Source of the DNA: Rhodanobacter sp. Soil772 | GTDB lineage: Bacteria > Pseudomonadota > Gammaproteobacteria > Xanthomonadales > Rhodanobacteraceae | Length of the DNA: 64,000 nucleotides | Assembly: GCF_001428385.1 (NCBI RefSeq) | Contig: NZ_LMSK01000002.1 | Location: forward strand, 464,704 to 528,703 | Direction of reading: 5' to 3' | In this document: positions 8,640-17,072 of the stretch, piece by piece | How the letters are laid out: every line of letters begins with the position of its first letter | Position numbering within the stretch: position 1 is the stretch's first letter | The notes under the pieces: generated by a model | Database searches by the model: none | The model's input: only the letters and a program-made list of their open reading frames with translations | Told to the model about the DNA's origin: nothing | Made by a program: the position numbers and the translations under genes

Positions 8640-9923
8640 CTAGACACTCGCCAGCAAGTCGTCGCCATGCACCCGGTTCAACTGGATGCCGTTGATGAAG
8701 ACCGAGAACGCCAGCTTGCCGGCCAGCCCATGCACGTGCTGCATCCACGGCGGCAGCCAGCGCGGCGGCAGGATCGCGCCGGATTCGAAGTGCGGCTGCA
8801 ACGCGACCACGTCGTGCAGGGTCAGCTTGCCGGCGAACAGGTGGCGCAGCAGATCCATCCGCCGCTGCTTCAACGCCAGGCGGAAGAACGTGTGCACGGT
8901 GAGCAGGCCGGACAGGTAGACGTTGTCCTTGGCGAACGCCGCGCCGCCGCCCAGCGGCACGCCGCGAAACACGCGCTGGGCCGAATGGAAGCTGTCCGCC
9001 GCGCTCTGCCCGCAGGCGCTGAAGTACTTGTAGACCTCGACAAAATCGGCGCCGTTGAGCGCCATGTCGATCGCCAGGATGCGCAGGCTGATGCGCTTGA
9101 GCCGGGTGATGTCGATCGCACCGGACATCAGTTCGGCGAACACCGCCAGCCCTTCCTGGGTCGCGGTGACCCGCGGCGAGGTGCGCGCCAGCGAGGCCAG
9201 CAGCGGTTGCCGGCGGCCGTTCAACGCGGTCAGCGAATGCACGAACGCCTCGTGCGCCAGCAGCTGGTGGCGATCGTATTCGCTGAAGCTGGCACCGCCG
9301 CGCAGGCGGATGCGGGTGGCGCCGGCGGCCGCCTTGGCGGTCAGCTCGGGATCGACCTCGACGTTGATCGTGCCGGCACCGAAGAATGCGTCCAGGGTGG
9401 TGGCCAGGTCGCTGCGCAGCACGTCGGCCGGCACGTTCACGCAGCTGTCGTCGGCCAGCAGGTCGGCGCCCAGCTCGTCGGACAATTCGACGAAGTAGCG
9501 CGCCGCATCGAGGTTGCTGCGCCGGCTGCCGGGGATCATGTCGTCCGGACGTCCATACAGCGCGATCGACGGCGCGGTGACGCCGGCCGTGCCGACCGAT
9601 TCCAGCATCTCGGCGGCAATGCGCCAGGATTCGGCGGTGCGGCGCAGGTAGTCGTCCAGCGGGTCGATCTCCGGCCCCTCGCCCGCGGCCGCCTCGATCG
9701 CCGCCAGCTCGGCGCGCGCCGCGGACAGGTCCGGCCGCACGTAGCTCACGTCCGGCAGAGCGAAGCGGCCCTTGCCGTAGGCCTCGATCATGCGGCTTTC
9801 CAGCGACGCCGGCCACGCCACCGTGGGCAGGATGTGGATGCCGCGCACCGCCGCCAGCAGGCGCTGGTCGAGCGCGGCATAACGCCGCAGCGCGGGCGCG
9901 ACGGTACCGTCCGACGCGTTCAT
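8640..9923 (-). CDS. QEGLA-motif (DUF1704) protein, MATCAP-like putative metallopeptidase
   Basis: This 427-residue protein contains HEAFVH at about 221-226 and the hallmark ATQEGLA at about 250-256. The bacterial family is usually annotated as flavohemoglobin expression-modulating QEGLA motif protein. The same fold and the HExxxH plus Glu metal-site pattern occur in the animal tubulin tyrosine carboxypeptidase MATCAP, so a zinc carboxypeptidase activity is plausible. The bacterial substrate is unknown to me. The ATG at 9923 has a GCGGGG ribosome-binding site about 10 nt upstream. An in-frame GTG at 9938 would add five residues. It is transcribed toward maeB, and rsgA lies about 145 nt upstream on the same strand. 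Confidence 0.8.
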   Translation of the reverse strand: MNASDGTVAPALRRYAALDQRLLAAVRGIHILPTVAWPASLESRMIEAYGKGRFALPDVSYVRPDLSAARAELAAIEAAAGEGPEIDPLDDYLRRTAESWRIAAEMLESVGTAGVTAPSIALYGRPDDMIPGSRRSNLDAARYFVELSDELGADLLADDSCVNVPADVLRSDLATTLDAFFGAGTINVEVDPELTAKAAAGATRIRLRGGASFSEYDRHQLLAHEAFVHSLTALNGRRQPLLASLARTSPRVTATQEGLAVFAELMSGAIDITRLKRISLRILAIDMALNGADFVEVYKYFSACGQSAADSFHSAQRVFRGVPLGGGAAFAKDNVYLSGLLTVHTFFRLALKQRRMDLLRHLFAGKLTLHDVVALQPHFESGAILPPRWLPPWMQHVHGLAGKLAFSVFINGIQLNRVHGDDLLASV

Positions 9924-10067
9924 TGCGCGGCCCCGCACGACGAGCCGGTACGACCGCCCGGCTCGGAATATGACGACGACAACCGACGCATGCCTGCGCT
10001 CCGCGACGACGATGCCGCGATACTAGATGCTTTGACGCGCCTCGTGCGCAAGCCGGAGCGCGCCGGT

Positions 10068-11123
10068 TCAGTCCCGCTCGCGCTGCCCGCGATGCCCGTG
10101 CGGTCGTTCGATCGGCCGGCCGCCGCGCTGGCGACGCAGGCGCGCTTCCAGCGTTGCCGCCTGCTCCTCGCGCTCGTCGTGCAGCTTGAGGAAATTGCGC
10201 CAGCGCCCGGGCGCCAGCTCGCCACTGTCGAGCGCCACCTGCACCGCGCAGCCCGGCTCGCTGCCGTGGCCGCAATCGGCGAAACGGCACTGCTCGGCCA
10301 GTACCTCGATGTCGGCGAACAGGTCGAGGTTTTCCTCGCCGGTGAGCTTCAGCTCGCGCATCCCCGGCGTGTCGATCAGGCAGCCGCCGCTGGGCAGCTG
10401 CAACAACGCGCGATGGGTGGTGGTGTGGCGACCGCGGCTGTCGTGGCTGCGCACTTCGGCGGTGGCCATGCGTGCCGTGCCGAGCAGGGTGTTGGTCAGG
10501 GTCGACTTGCCCGCGCCGGAGGAGCCGACCAGCACCGCGCTGTCGCCCGGCTGCAGGTACGCCGCCAGTTGCGCCACGCTGGCCGGGTCCTTGCCGTTCA
10601 GTGCATGGATCGGCGTCGCGGCGGGCAGCCGCGCACGCAGCGCCGCGACCTGTGCCGCGGCGTCCTCGCGCGTGTCCAGCTTGCTCAGCAGCACCACCGG
10701 CTGCGCGCCGGAGTCCTCGGTCAGCGACAGGTAGCGCTCGATCCGCGCCGGGTTGAAGTCGCCATCCAGTCCGGTCAGTACCAGCACGTAGTCGATGTTG
10801 GTGGCGATCAGCTGCCGCTCGTAGCGCTCGCCGGCCGCCGCGCGCGACAGCACCGTGCGCCGCGCCAGCACGTTGACGATGTGCGGCGGCTTGCCCGCCT
10901 CGACCTCGACGAAATCGCCGACCACCGGCCGCTCGGCCGCGTCGACGCCGCGCTTGAGGAAGCGCCCGTCCGGCTGCGCGCCGAACAGCGTGCCGCCGTC
11001 GTGCAGTTCATAGCCGGCGCGATGCTGGGCCACCACCCGCGCCAGGCGCAAACCGGCGGCCGGCAGCGCATCACCACGCCAGCCGATGCTGCGCAGGCGT
11101 TCGATCGTTTCGGCATCGCTCAT
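10068..11123 (-). CDS. rsgA: Ribosome small-subunit biogenesis GTPase RsgA
   Basis: This 351-residue circularly permuted GTPase acts in late 30S subunit maturation. The GTPase motifs occur in the permuted order: G4-like SKLD at about 160, then the P-loop GSSGAGKST at about 198-206, then DTPG. An OB-fold N-terminal domain precedes them. The C-terminal zinc finger region shows CRFADCGHGSEPGC at about 278-291. The very basic C-terminal tail (GHRGQRERD end) is usual for RNA contact. The start MSDAETIERL was preferred to an ATG 96 nt earlier because the family begins here; no strong ribosome-binding site is visible. The gene is divergent from the aminotransferase gene. Confidence 0.95.
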   Translation of the reverse strand: MSDAETIERLRSIGWRGDALPAAGLRLARVVAQHRAGYELHDGGTLFGAQPDGRFLKRGVDAAERPVVGDFVEVEAGKPPHIVNVLARRTVLSRAAAGERYERQLIATNIDYVLVLTGLDGDFNPARIERYLSLTEDSGAQPVVLLSKLDTREDAAAQVAALRARLPAATPIHALNGKDPASVAQLAAYLQPGDSAVLVGSSGAGKSTLTNTLLGTARMATAEVRSHDSRGRHTTTHRALLQLPSGGCLIDTPGMRELKLTGEENLDLFADIEVLAEQCRFADCGHGSEPGCAVQVALDSGELAPGRWRNFLKLHDEREEQAATLEARLRRQRGGRPIERPHGHRGQRERD

Positions 11124-11294
11124 GGGGAAGTTCGGTCGGCTCGGTTCGGTGATTATGCCTTGCCTGAAGATTGCCCGACGATGAACCGGAATCCGGCCCA
11201 AATGGCGCTCGCGCTGCACTGCACCACACTGCTAGCATCAAGCCGCCGGCGGCATGGTCGCCGGTCGACCTCAACCTGCCCAAGGACACCGGCG

Positions 11295-12539
11295 TTGGCC
11301 TCGATCACACCCAGTGCGCACCTGGCGGACGTGCGCTACGAAATCCGCGGCGCGCTGACCCGGCGCGCGCGCGAGCTGGAGGCTGCCGGCCTCGACATCA
11401 TCAAGCTCAACATCGGCAACCCCGGTCGCTACGGCTTCGCGGCGCCGGCACACCTGCGCGAGGCGATCGCCGGCCACCTGCACGAGAGCGAGGCCTACGG
11501 CCACGAACAAGGCCTGGAACTGGCCCGCGAGGCGATTGCCGCGCAGCAGCGCGCGCGTGGCGCCCAGGGCGCCGAGCCCGAGCGCATCTTCATCGGCAAC
11601 GGCGTCAGCGAGCTGATCGACCTGTCGCTGCGCGCCCTGCTGCAGGCCGGCGACGAAGTGCTGCTGCCGAGCCCGGACTACCCGTTGTGGAGTGCCGCCA
11701 CCATCCTCAACGGCGGCCAGCCGCGCTACTACCGCTGCCTCTCCCGCCACGGCCACCTGCCCGATCCGGACGAAATCGAGGCGCTGATCACGCCGCGCAC
11801 TCGCGCCGTGGTGCTGATCAACCCGAACAACCCCACCGGCGCGGTCTACCCGCGCGCGCTGCTGGAACGGCTGGTGACGATCGCGGCAAGGCACCGCCTG
11901 CTACTGCTGTCCGACGAAATCTACGACGAGATCCTGTACGACGGCGCCACCTTCCAGCCGCTGGCCGAAGTAGCCGGCGAGTGGCCCTGCCTCAGCTTCG
12001 GCGGCTTGTCCAAGGTGCACCGCGCCTGCGGCTACCGGGTCGGCTGGATGAGCCTGTCCGGCGATCCCGCGCGCAGCGCGGCCTATCGCGATGCGTTGCA
12101 GTTGCTGGCCGCGCTGCGCCTGTGCGCAAACGTCACCGCGCAATGGGCGGTGCTGCCGGCGCTGCAGGACGCGCCGACGATCGGCACGCTGACCGCGCCC
12201 GGCGGGCGCCTGCACGAGGCGCGCCGGGTCGTGCTGGAAGGCGTCGCCGCCAGCGACTACCTGGAACTGGTGGCCCCGGAGGGCGCGCTGTACGCGTTCC
12301 CGCAGGTGCGTGCCGACCGTCTCGCCAGCTTCGACGACGAGGCCTTTGCGCTGCGCCTGCTGGAGGAGGAATCCGTCCTCGTGGTGCCCGGCAGCAGCTT
12401 CAACGTGCCGCGCAGCCGCCACTTCCGGCTGACCCTGCTGCCGCCGCCCGCGCAGTTGCGCGAGGTGTTCGTGCGAATCGAGCGGGTGCTGGCGCGCATG
12501 ACGCAGGAACAGGCGTCAGCTACTTCCGCGGTGGCCTGA
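11295..12539 (+). CDS. alaA: PLP-dependent aminotransferase, AlaA (alanine transaminase) type
   Basis: This class I/II aminotransferase of 414 residues is probably the pyruvate-glutamate (alanine) transaminase. VRYEIRG near the N-terminus and KLNIGNPG match AlaA. NPNNPTGAVYP, SDEIYDEI and the Schiff-base lysine K240 in GGLSKVHR are the cofactor site. No ATG lies near the family N-terminus. The TTG at 11295 has a good AAGGA Shine-Dalgarno 8 nt upstream and puts the conserved N-terminus at residue 12, so I take it as the start. It is divergent from rsgA. The SGNH hydrolase gene begins 7 nt after its stop, so the two are likely co-transcribed. The exact substrate could be another amino acid. Confidence 0.88.
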   Translation: MASITPSAHLADVRYEIRGALTRRARELEAAGLDIIKLNIGNPGRYGFAAPAHLREAIAGHLHESEAYGHEQGLELAREAIAAQQRARGAQGAEPERIFIGNGVSELIDLSLRALLQAGDEVLLPSPDYPLWSAATILNGGQPRYYRCLSRHGHLPDPDEIEALITPRTRAVVLINPNNPTGAVYPRALLERLVTIAARHRLLLLSDEIYDEILYDGATFQPLAEVAGEWPCLSFGGLSKVHRACGYRVGWMSLSGDPARSAAYRDALQLLAALRLCANVTAQWAVLPALQDAPTIGTLTAPGGRLHEARRVVLEGVAASDYLELVAPEGALYAFPQVRADRLASFDDEAFALRLLEEESVLVVPGSSFNVPRSRHFRLTLLPPPAQLREVFVRIERVLARMTQEQASATSAVA

Positions 12540-12546
12540 CCTCGCC

Positions 12547-13146
12547 ATGTCGACCTGGCTCGCCCTCGGCGACTCCTACACCATCGGCGAGGCGGTGGCG
12601 GCGCGCGAGCGCTGGCCGGCCGTGCTGGCGCAGCGCCTGCACCATGGCGGCATGCCGATCGACGAGCCGCAGATCGTCGCCGTCACCGGCTGGACCACCG
12701 ACGAACTGGCGCAAGGCATGGATGCCGCGGCACTGCTGCCGCCCTACGATCTGGTGACGCTGCAGATCGGCGTGAACAACCAGTACCGCGGCCGCCCGGC
12801 CAGCGACTACCGCGCACAGTTCGTCGGCCTGCTGGACCGCGCGATCGCGCTGGCCGGCGACCGTGCCGCCCGCGTGGTGGTGGCGTCGATCCCGGACTGG
12901 GGCGTCACCCGCTTCGCCCGCGAACAAGGGCGCGACCGCGCGCGCATTGCCGCCGAGCTGGACGCCTACAACGCGCTGGCCCGCGCGGAAACCGAACGCG
13001 CCGGCGCTGGCTTCGTCGACATCACCGGCATCTCGCGCCGGCATCCCGAGCTGCTCGCCGACGACGGCCTGCATCCTTCCGCGGCGCAGCACGCCTTGTG
13101 GGTGGAAGCGATCGAACCGGCGGTGCGCGCGGCACTCCGCTGCTGA
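12547..13146 (+). CDS. SGNH/GDSL-family hydrolase
   Basis: This 199-residue SGNH hydrolase has all four blocks: block I GDSY with the nucleophile Ser10, block III GVNN at 76-79, and block V DGLHPS at about 173-178 with the catalytic Asp and His. Block II is the Gly-containing WTTDEL region. There is no signal peptide, so it should act in the cytoplasm on an ester substrate that cannot be named. It starts 7 nt after the aminotransferase stop, which suggests translational coupling. Confidence 0.88.
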   Translation: MSTWLALGDSYTIGEAVAARERWPAVLAQRLHHGGMPIDEPQIVAVTGWTTDELAQGMDAAALLPPYDLVTLQIGVNNQYRGRPASDYRAQFVGLLDRAIALAGDRAARVVVASIPDWGVTRFAREQGRDRARIAAELDAYNALARAETERAGAGFVDITGISRRHPELLADDGLHPSAAQHALWVEAIEPAVRAALRC

Positions 13147-13232
13147 CCGCAATCGCGCTGCAACCTGTTCGCCATCGCACGGTGACGTGACGTCAGCACA
13201 CTGGCGCCCCGGGCAACCACCGGGGACCGGCC

Positions 13233-14105
13233 ATGACCAGCTTGCACTGCCGCAGCGCCTTCATCTCCGACGTGCATCTGGGCACGCCGGACTGCAAGGC
13301 CGCCTACCTGCTCGACTTCCTGCGCCAGCTGCGCTGCGAGAAGCTCTATCTGGTCGGCGACATCGTCGACCTGGAGGCGCTGTCCCGGCGCCACTGGTGG
13401 CATGCCGAACACAGTGCAGTGATCGCCGAGATACTGCAACTGGCGCGCCGCGGCGTCGACGTCGTCTACATCCCCGGCAACCACGACGCGCCCATGCGCG
13501 GCCTGCACGGGCAGAACTTCGGCGGCGTGCGGATCGCGCTGGATGCCGTGCACGTAGGCGCCGATGGTCGCCGCTACCGGGTCAGCCACGGCGACGAGTT
13601 CGATCCATGCGAGCTTGATCGAGGCCGTATCGGCCGCCGCTGGATGCTGCAGTTCGGCGAGGCGATGCATCGCCTCATCTGCTGGAGCAATCGCCGGCTG
13701 CATGCGATGCGGCGACGGCTGCAGCTGCCGTACCTGCCGCTGTCGATCATCCTCAAGTCGCACATCGGCAGGGCGCTGGCGTACATCCGCGCGTACGAGC
13801 AACGCGTCGCCGCGGACGCGCGCGAACGCGGCTTCGACGGCCACATCTGTGGGCACATCCACTTCGGCCACGTGCGCGAGCTGGCCGGCGTGCTCTATCT
13901 CAACGACGGCGACTGGGTCGAACATTGCACTGCGCTGGTCGAAGACCACACCGGCGCGATGGAACTGATCCACTGGAGCGAGCAGTCCACCGCGCTGGGT
14001 CGCGCCAGCCGCGAGCTGGTCTGGCCCTCGCCCGCCGCGGTGCTGGCGCTGGCGCCGCTGGGCGCCCGCCGGCGCCAGCTGGGCGAGCTGCACCGGGCCG
14101 CCTGA
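13233..14105 (+). CDS. Metallophosphoesterase, UDP-2,3-diacylglucosamine diphosphatase-like
   Basis: This 290-residue calcineurin-like phosphoesterase shows the metal-binding blocks SDVHLG (about 12-17), GDIVDLE (about 42-48), GNHDAPM (about 86-92), SHGDEFD and GHIHFGH (about 208-214). The family resembles LpxH-type enzymes that cleave UDP-2,3-diacylglucosamine in lipid A synthesis. This longer branch, with an Arg-rich insert, is often a paralogue rather than LpxH itself. The C-terminal 40 residues are Ala/Leu/Arg-rich and not part of the core fold. It lies 86 nt after the SGNH gene on the same strand. A role in lipid A or phospholipid metabolism is inference. Confidence 0.75.
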   Translation: MTSLHCRSAFISDVHLGTPDCKAAYLLDFLRQLRCEKLYLVGDIVDLEALSRRHWWHAEHSAVIAEILQLARRGVDVVYIPGNHDAPMRGLHGQNFGGVRIALDAVHVGADGRRYRVSHGDEFDPCELDRGRIGRRWMLQFGEAMHRLICWSNRRLHAMRRRLQLPYLPLSIILKSHIGRALAYIRAYEQRVAADARERGFDGHICGHIHFGHVRELAGVLYLNDGDWVEHCTALVEDHTGAMELIHWSEQSTALGRASRELVWPSPAAVLALAPLGARRRQLGELHRAA

Positions 14106-14186
14106 GCGGGGAGCAGCCTTGAAGGCCGGCAAGTCCCCCGCATATCGGACGGCGTATCATTGAAGCCTTCTTTGCCGGAGTTCCCC

Positions 14187-15110
14187 ATGTCTCTCGACGC
14201 CCCCACCCGCGAACGTATCAAAACCCTGCTCAAGGACCACCGCGTGGTGCTGTTCATGAAGGGCAACCGCCAGCAGCCGATGTGCGGCTTCTCCGCCGCG
14301 GCCACCAACACGCTCAATGAATTGCTGCCCGAATACCACACGGTCAACGTGCTGGACGATCCGGAAATCCGCGAAGGCATCAAGGCCTACGGCGAATGGC
14401 CCACGATCCCGCAGCTGTACGTGGAAGGCGAACTGGTCGGCGGCGCCGACATCATCCGCCAGATGTACGGCAGCGGCGAACTGCACCAGCTGTTCGGGAT
14501 TGCCGCGCCGGACCGCACCCCGCCGGAAATCACCATCACCGACGCCGCCGCCGAGGCGATCCGCCAGGGCACCGCGAACGCGCAGGGCGTGGCGCTGCAC
14601 CTGGAGATCGGCCCCGACCACAGCGCCGGCTTCCAGCTGGCGCCGGCTGGCGAGCACGACATCGTGGCCCACGCGAACGGCCTCGAAGTGCACTTCGACC
14701 CGGCCAGCGCACAGCGTGCGAAGGGCATCGTGATCGACTGGGTGTCCACCGTGCAGGGCGAGGGCCTGAGCCTGAAATTCCCCGGCGCCACCGAGATCAG
14801 GTCGCTCAGCGTGCAGCAGCTGAAGCAGCGGCTGGCCGCCAACGACATCACCCTGATCGACGTGCGCCCCGCCGCCGGCCGCGCCCAAGCTGCGCCGCTG
14901 GCGCCGGCGCGGGTGCTGGAGGATGAAGGCTACGAGAGCCTGGCCAACCTGCCGAAAGACACCGCGCTGGCCTTCATCTGCCACCACGGCATGTCCAGCC
15001 GCGCCATGGCCGAACGCTTCGCCGCACACGGCTTCAGCAACATCCACAACGTGGAAGGCGGCATGGACGCGTGGGCCAGCGAAGTGGATTCAGGCGTGCC
15101 GCGCTACTGA
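14187..15110 (+). CDS. Monothiol glutaredoxin fused to A-type carrier-like and rhodanese domains
   Basis: This 307-residue protein has three domains. Residues 1-105 are a Grx4-type monothiol glutaredoxin with the CGFS site at Cys33, a family that handles 2Fe-2S clusters. Residues about 112-205 align with the HesB/IscA A-type fold (ITITDAAAEAI, LEVHFDP), but every cluster-ligand cysteine is missing. Residues about 213-300 are a rhodanese domain with active loop CHHGMSS (Cys265). The start was set by the GGAG site before MSLDAPT. Grx-rhodanese fusions are known in this bacterial order. Cluster delivery linked to sulfur handling is likely but inferred. Confidence 0.9.
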   Translation: MSLDAPTRERIKTLLKDHRVVLFMKGNRQQPMCGFSAAATNTLNELLPEYHTVNVLDDPEIREGIKAYGEWPTIPQLYVEGELVGGADIIRQMYGSGELHQLFGIAAPDRTPPEITITDAAAEAIRQGTANAQGVALHLEIGPDHSAGFQLAPAGEHDIVAHANGLEVHFDPASAQRAKGIVIDWVSTVQGEGLSLKFPGATEIRSLSVQQLKQRLAANDITLIDVRPAAGRAQAAPLAPARVLEDEGYESLANLPKDTALAFICHHGMSSRAMAERFAAHGFSNIHNVEGGMDAWASEVDSGVPRY

Positions 15111-15128
15111 GCGATAGACCGGTGAGAT

Positions 15129-15162
15129 GGTCGACGCAGGGAGCCTGCGAAGCGCGTCGACC
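15129..15162. repeat. Inverted repeat between convergent genes
   Basis: GGTCGACGC at 15129-15137 and GCGTCGACC at 15154-15162 form a perfect 9-bp inverted repeat. A smaller CAGG/CCTG hairpin sits inside the loop. It lies between the convergent glutaredoxin-fusion and sulfotransferase genes, where a bidirectional terminator would be expected. It has no T-run on either side, so intrinsic termination is uncertain. Confidence 0.5.
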
Positions 15163-15212
15163 TGTCGAATCCCGGTATGGTCATGACAATCGAACGAGGA
15201 CCTCTTCCCTCG

Positions 15213-16766
15213 TCAGAGGGCGACCGCCTCGTAAAGTGACTGCAGTTGCTTCTCATAGTGCCGCCACTCCTGGAAAAATCGCTGGTGGATCGGCTCGCGG
15301 ACCTGGGCGGCGCTGAGGGTCGCGACCACCGCCTTGTTGCTTGTGATATCCACACAGCCCGGCTCCCACTCCAGACCACAGAATGCAAGCGCCTTGCGAG
15401 TGGTTGTTTCCGGGTCCCTGACGAGTTCACTGTACGACACGTCATGGATGACCCCTGGCATCGTCGCATGCCAATGGGCCAGCACCTTCCGGTATTGCAG
15501 GTAATGAGCTGCAAGAGCCTGCAAGTCATAGTTCCACGGAAACGATTCGCCCATGACCCAGGTACGGAAATTGGAAAAGCAGACATCCATGGGATCGCGA
15601 ACCATGCTGAGTATCCGCGCCTGCGGCAATGCCCGATGGATCATCCCGGCAAGCATCCAGTTACGCGGCATCTTGTCGACGAAAAAGCGGGCGCCACGGG
15701 CCCGCCATTGGGTCCGGCTCAGGTAACGTCGCCCGATGTCCACATAGTCCAGTCCGGGCAATCGCTCCACGACGCATTCGTCCAGGATGCTTTGGTTGTC
15801 GGCCGCCCAACGAAGCTGCATCCCGAAATCGTAGAGCTCGCCTGCCGATGTCACCTGCGAGTGGTTGCTGATCACGCGCTCCATCAGGGTCGTCCCGGAG
15901 CGGGGCATGCCGATGATGAAAATGGGTTGCGGCCCCTCGTGAACCACCTCCGCAGGCTGCAGGAATTCCGGGGTGCAGCGTTCGATCAGACCATTGAACA
16001 AGTGCCACGCATAATCGGGATCATGGTCCTGGCGCGCATACATGGTTGCATTTGCGCGTTCCAGTGCATTCCACGCCTCGTCATGGCGACCGAGATCTTC
16101 CAGCTCCTTGTAGAGCGCAAACAGCAGGATCGCCTCGTCGTCGCCCCCCGAGGCTACCTGCTGCAATTGCAGCCTCAGTCGATCCAGGTGATTGCGCTCG
16201 GCGGTCTGCTTGCGCACTCTGGCTAGGGAGAGTGTCGTCATGCCGTCCAGCGGCCTCAGACGAAGGCTCGCCTCCAGTTCGGCCTCGCCCTCCTGCAGAT
16301 GCCCATTGAAGATCAGCGCATGTGCGCGATCGAATCTGAACTCGGGGCTGTTCATGCCCGCAGCGTCAGCCCGATTCAGCAACGCCAGTGATCCTTCATG
16401 GTCGCCAAGAATGCGGCGAAGCTTTGCCAGCCGGGCAAGCATGGCCACATCATTGACCCGCGCAAGGGCATCATGATCCAAGGCGTCCCGCGCCACCACC
16501 GTTTCACCAACCTGCAGCAGAGCATCCACGACATCCACGATCATCACGGGGTCGTCCTGCATATGATTCACGGCGGTCAGTGCCAGCGTGGTCGCCGCTT
16601 GCACGCGACCATCTTCCAATGCAATGGCGTGAAGAGCCAACATCGAAGGGACATGTACCTGATTACGCTGGAGCAATGACTCCAGAGCAATGCGCGCCGC
16701 CATTTTCTGGCCACTGAGCAGATAGCGTTGAGCTCGATCCCAGTACTTGGTTGTTGCATCAGACAT
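15213..16766 (-). CDS. TPR-repeat sulfotransferase (ST1)
   Basis: This 517-residue protein has helical TPR-like repeats (about 1-270), then a sulfotransferase domain (about 280-510). The 5'-phosphosulfate loop GMPRSGTT (about 286-293) and the 3'-phosphate region VRDPMDVCFSNF show PAPS binding. AGEL about 20 residues after the loop places a Glu where tyrosylprotein sulfotransferases keep their catalytic Glu. A C-terminal QVREPI and W-x-x-Y block is shared with the other sulfotransferases here. No signal peptide, so the reaction is cytoplasmic: sulfate transfer from PAPS to an unknown acceptor, likely a peptide or protein held by the TPRs. No clear ribosome-binding site precedes the start. The hydroxylase gene lies upstream on the same strand after a 306-nt gap. 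Confidence 0.88.
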   Translation of the reverse strand: MSDATTKYWDRAQRYLLSGQKMAARIALESLLQRNQVHVPSMLALHAIALEDGRVQAATTLALTAVNHMQDDPVMIVDVVDALLQVGETVVARDALDHDALARVNDVAMLARLAKLRRILGDHEGSLALLNRADAAGMNSPEFRFDRAHALIFNGHLQEGEAELEASLRLRPLDGMTTLSLARVRKQTAERNHLDRLRLQLQQVASGGDDEAILLFALYKELEDLGRHDEAWNALERANATMYARQDHDPDYAWHLFNGLIERCTPEFLQPAEVVHEGPQPIFIIGMPRSGTTLMERVISNHSQVTSAGELYDFGMQLRWAADNQSILDECVVERLPGLDYVDIGRRYLSRTQWRARGARFFVDKMPRNWMLAGMIHRALPQARILSMVRDPMDVCFSNFRTWVMGESFPWNYDLQALAAHYLQYRKVLAHWHATMPGVIHDVSYSELVRDPETTTRKALAFCGLEWEPGCVDITSNKAVVATLSAAQVREPIHQRFFQEWRHYEKQLQSLYEAVAL

Positions 16767-17072
16767 CTTGGATTGCGCCGGCGATTGCTGTCACGAATCA
16801 AGGCGAAGCAGCATTGAGTTGGCCAATGACCCGAACGGAATGCAAGAAGCGCATCTGTGCATATGCGTTCGTCATCGATGGATCATCATGCTCTCACGGC
16901 TGAACTTCGACGCGCCAGTCTGGGCCTCTTCCAGCCAGAGGCGAGCCCGTCGCCCGAATACCGGCCGGGACAAACCGAGGGGGCCACATCGAAGTTTGGC
17001 GTGTTCGACCATGGCTCCATTTCACCCCCTGGACTATCCCAACCCTGAATAATTCGAACTGTTCCACATCGC
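16767..17072. other. Intergenic gap inside the sulfotransferase island, with one weak small ORF
   Basis: This 306-nt gap separates two minus-strand genes and should hold the promoter of the sulfotransferase gene on its left. I see no convincing promoter, terminator or RNA. A plus-strand ORF (GTG 16857 or ATG 16878, stop 17048) would encode a proline- and serine-rich peptide of 56-63 residues ending GLSQP. Its codons are far less GC-rich at the third position than in the core genes, and no ribosome-binding site precedes it. I do not call it a gene. Confidence 0.4.

Noticed and set aside
8667-11294. Open frame continuing upstream of the aminotransferase gene
   Set aside because: It runs antisense through the QEGLA gene and rsgA without any motif; the real start is the TTG at 11295.
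15129-15162. Intrinsic terminator
   Set aside because: The stem is good, but no T-run follows on either strand, so only an inverted repeat is reported.
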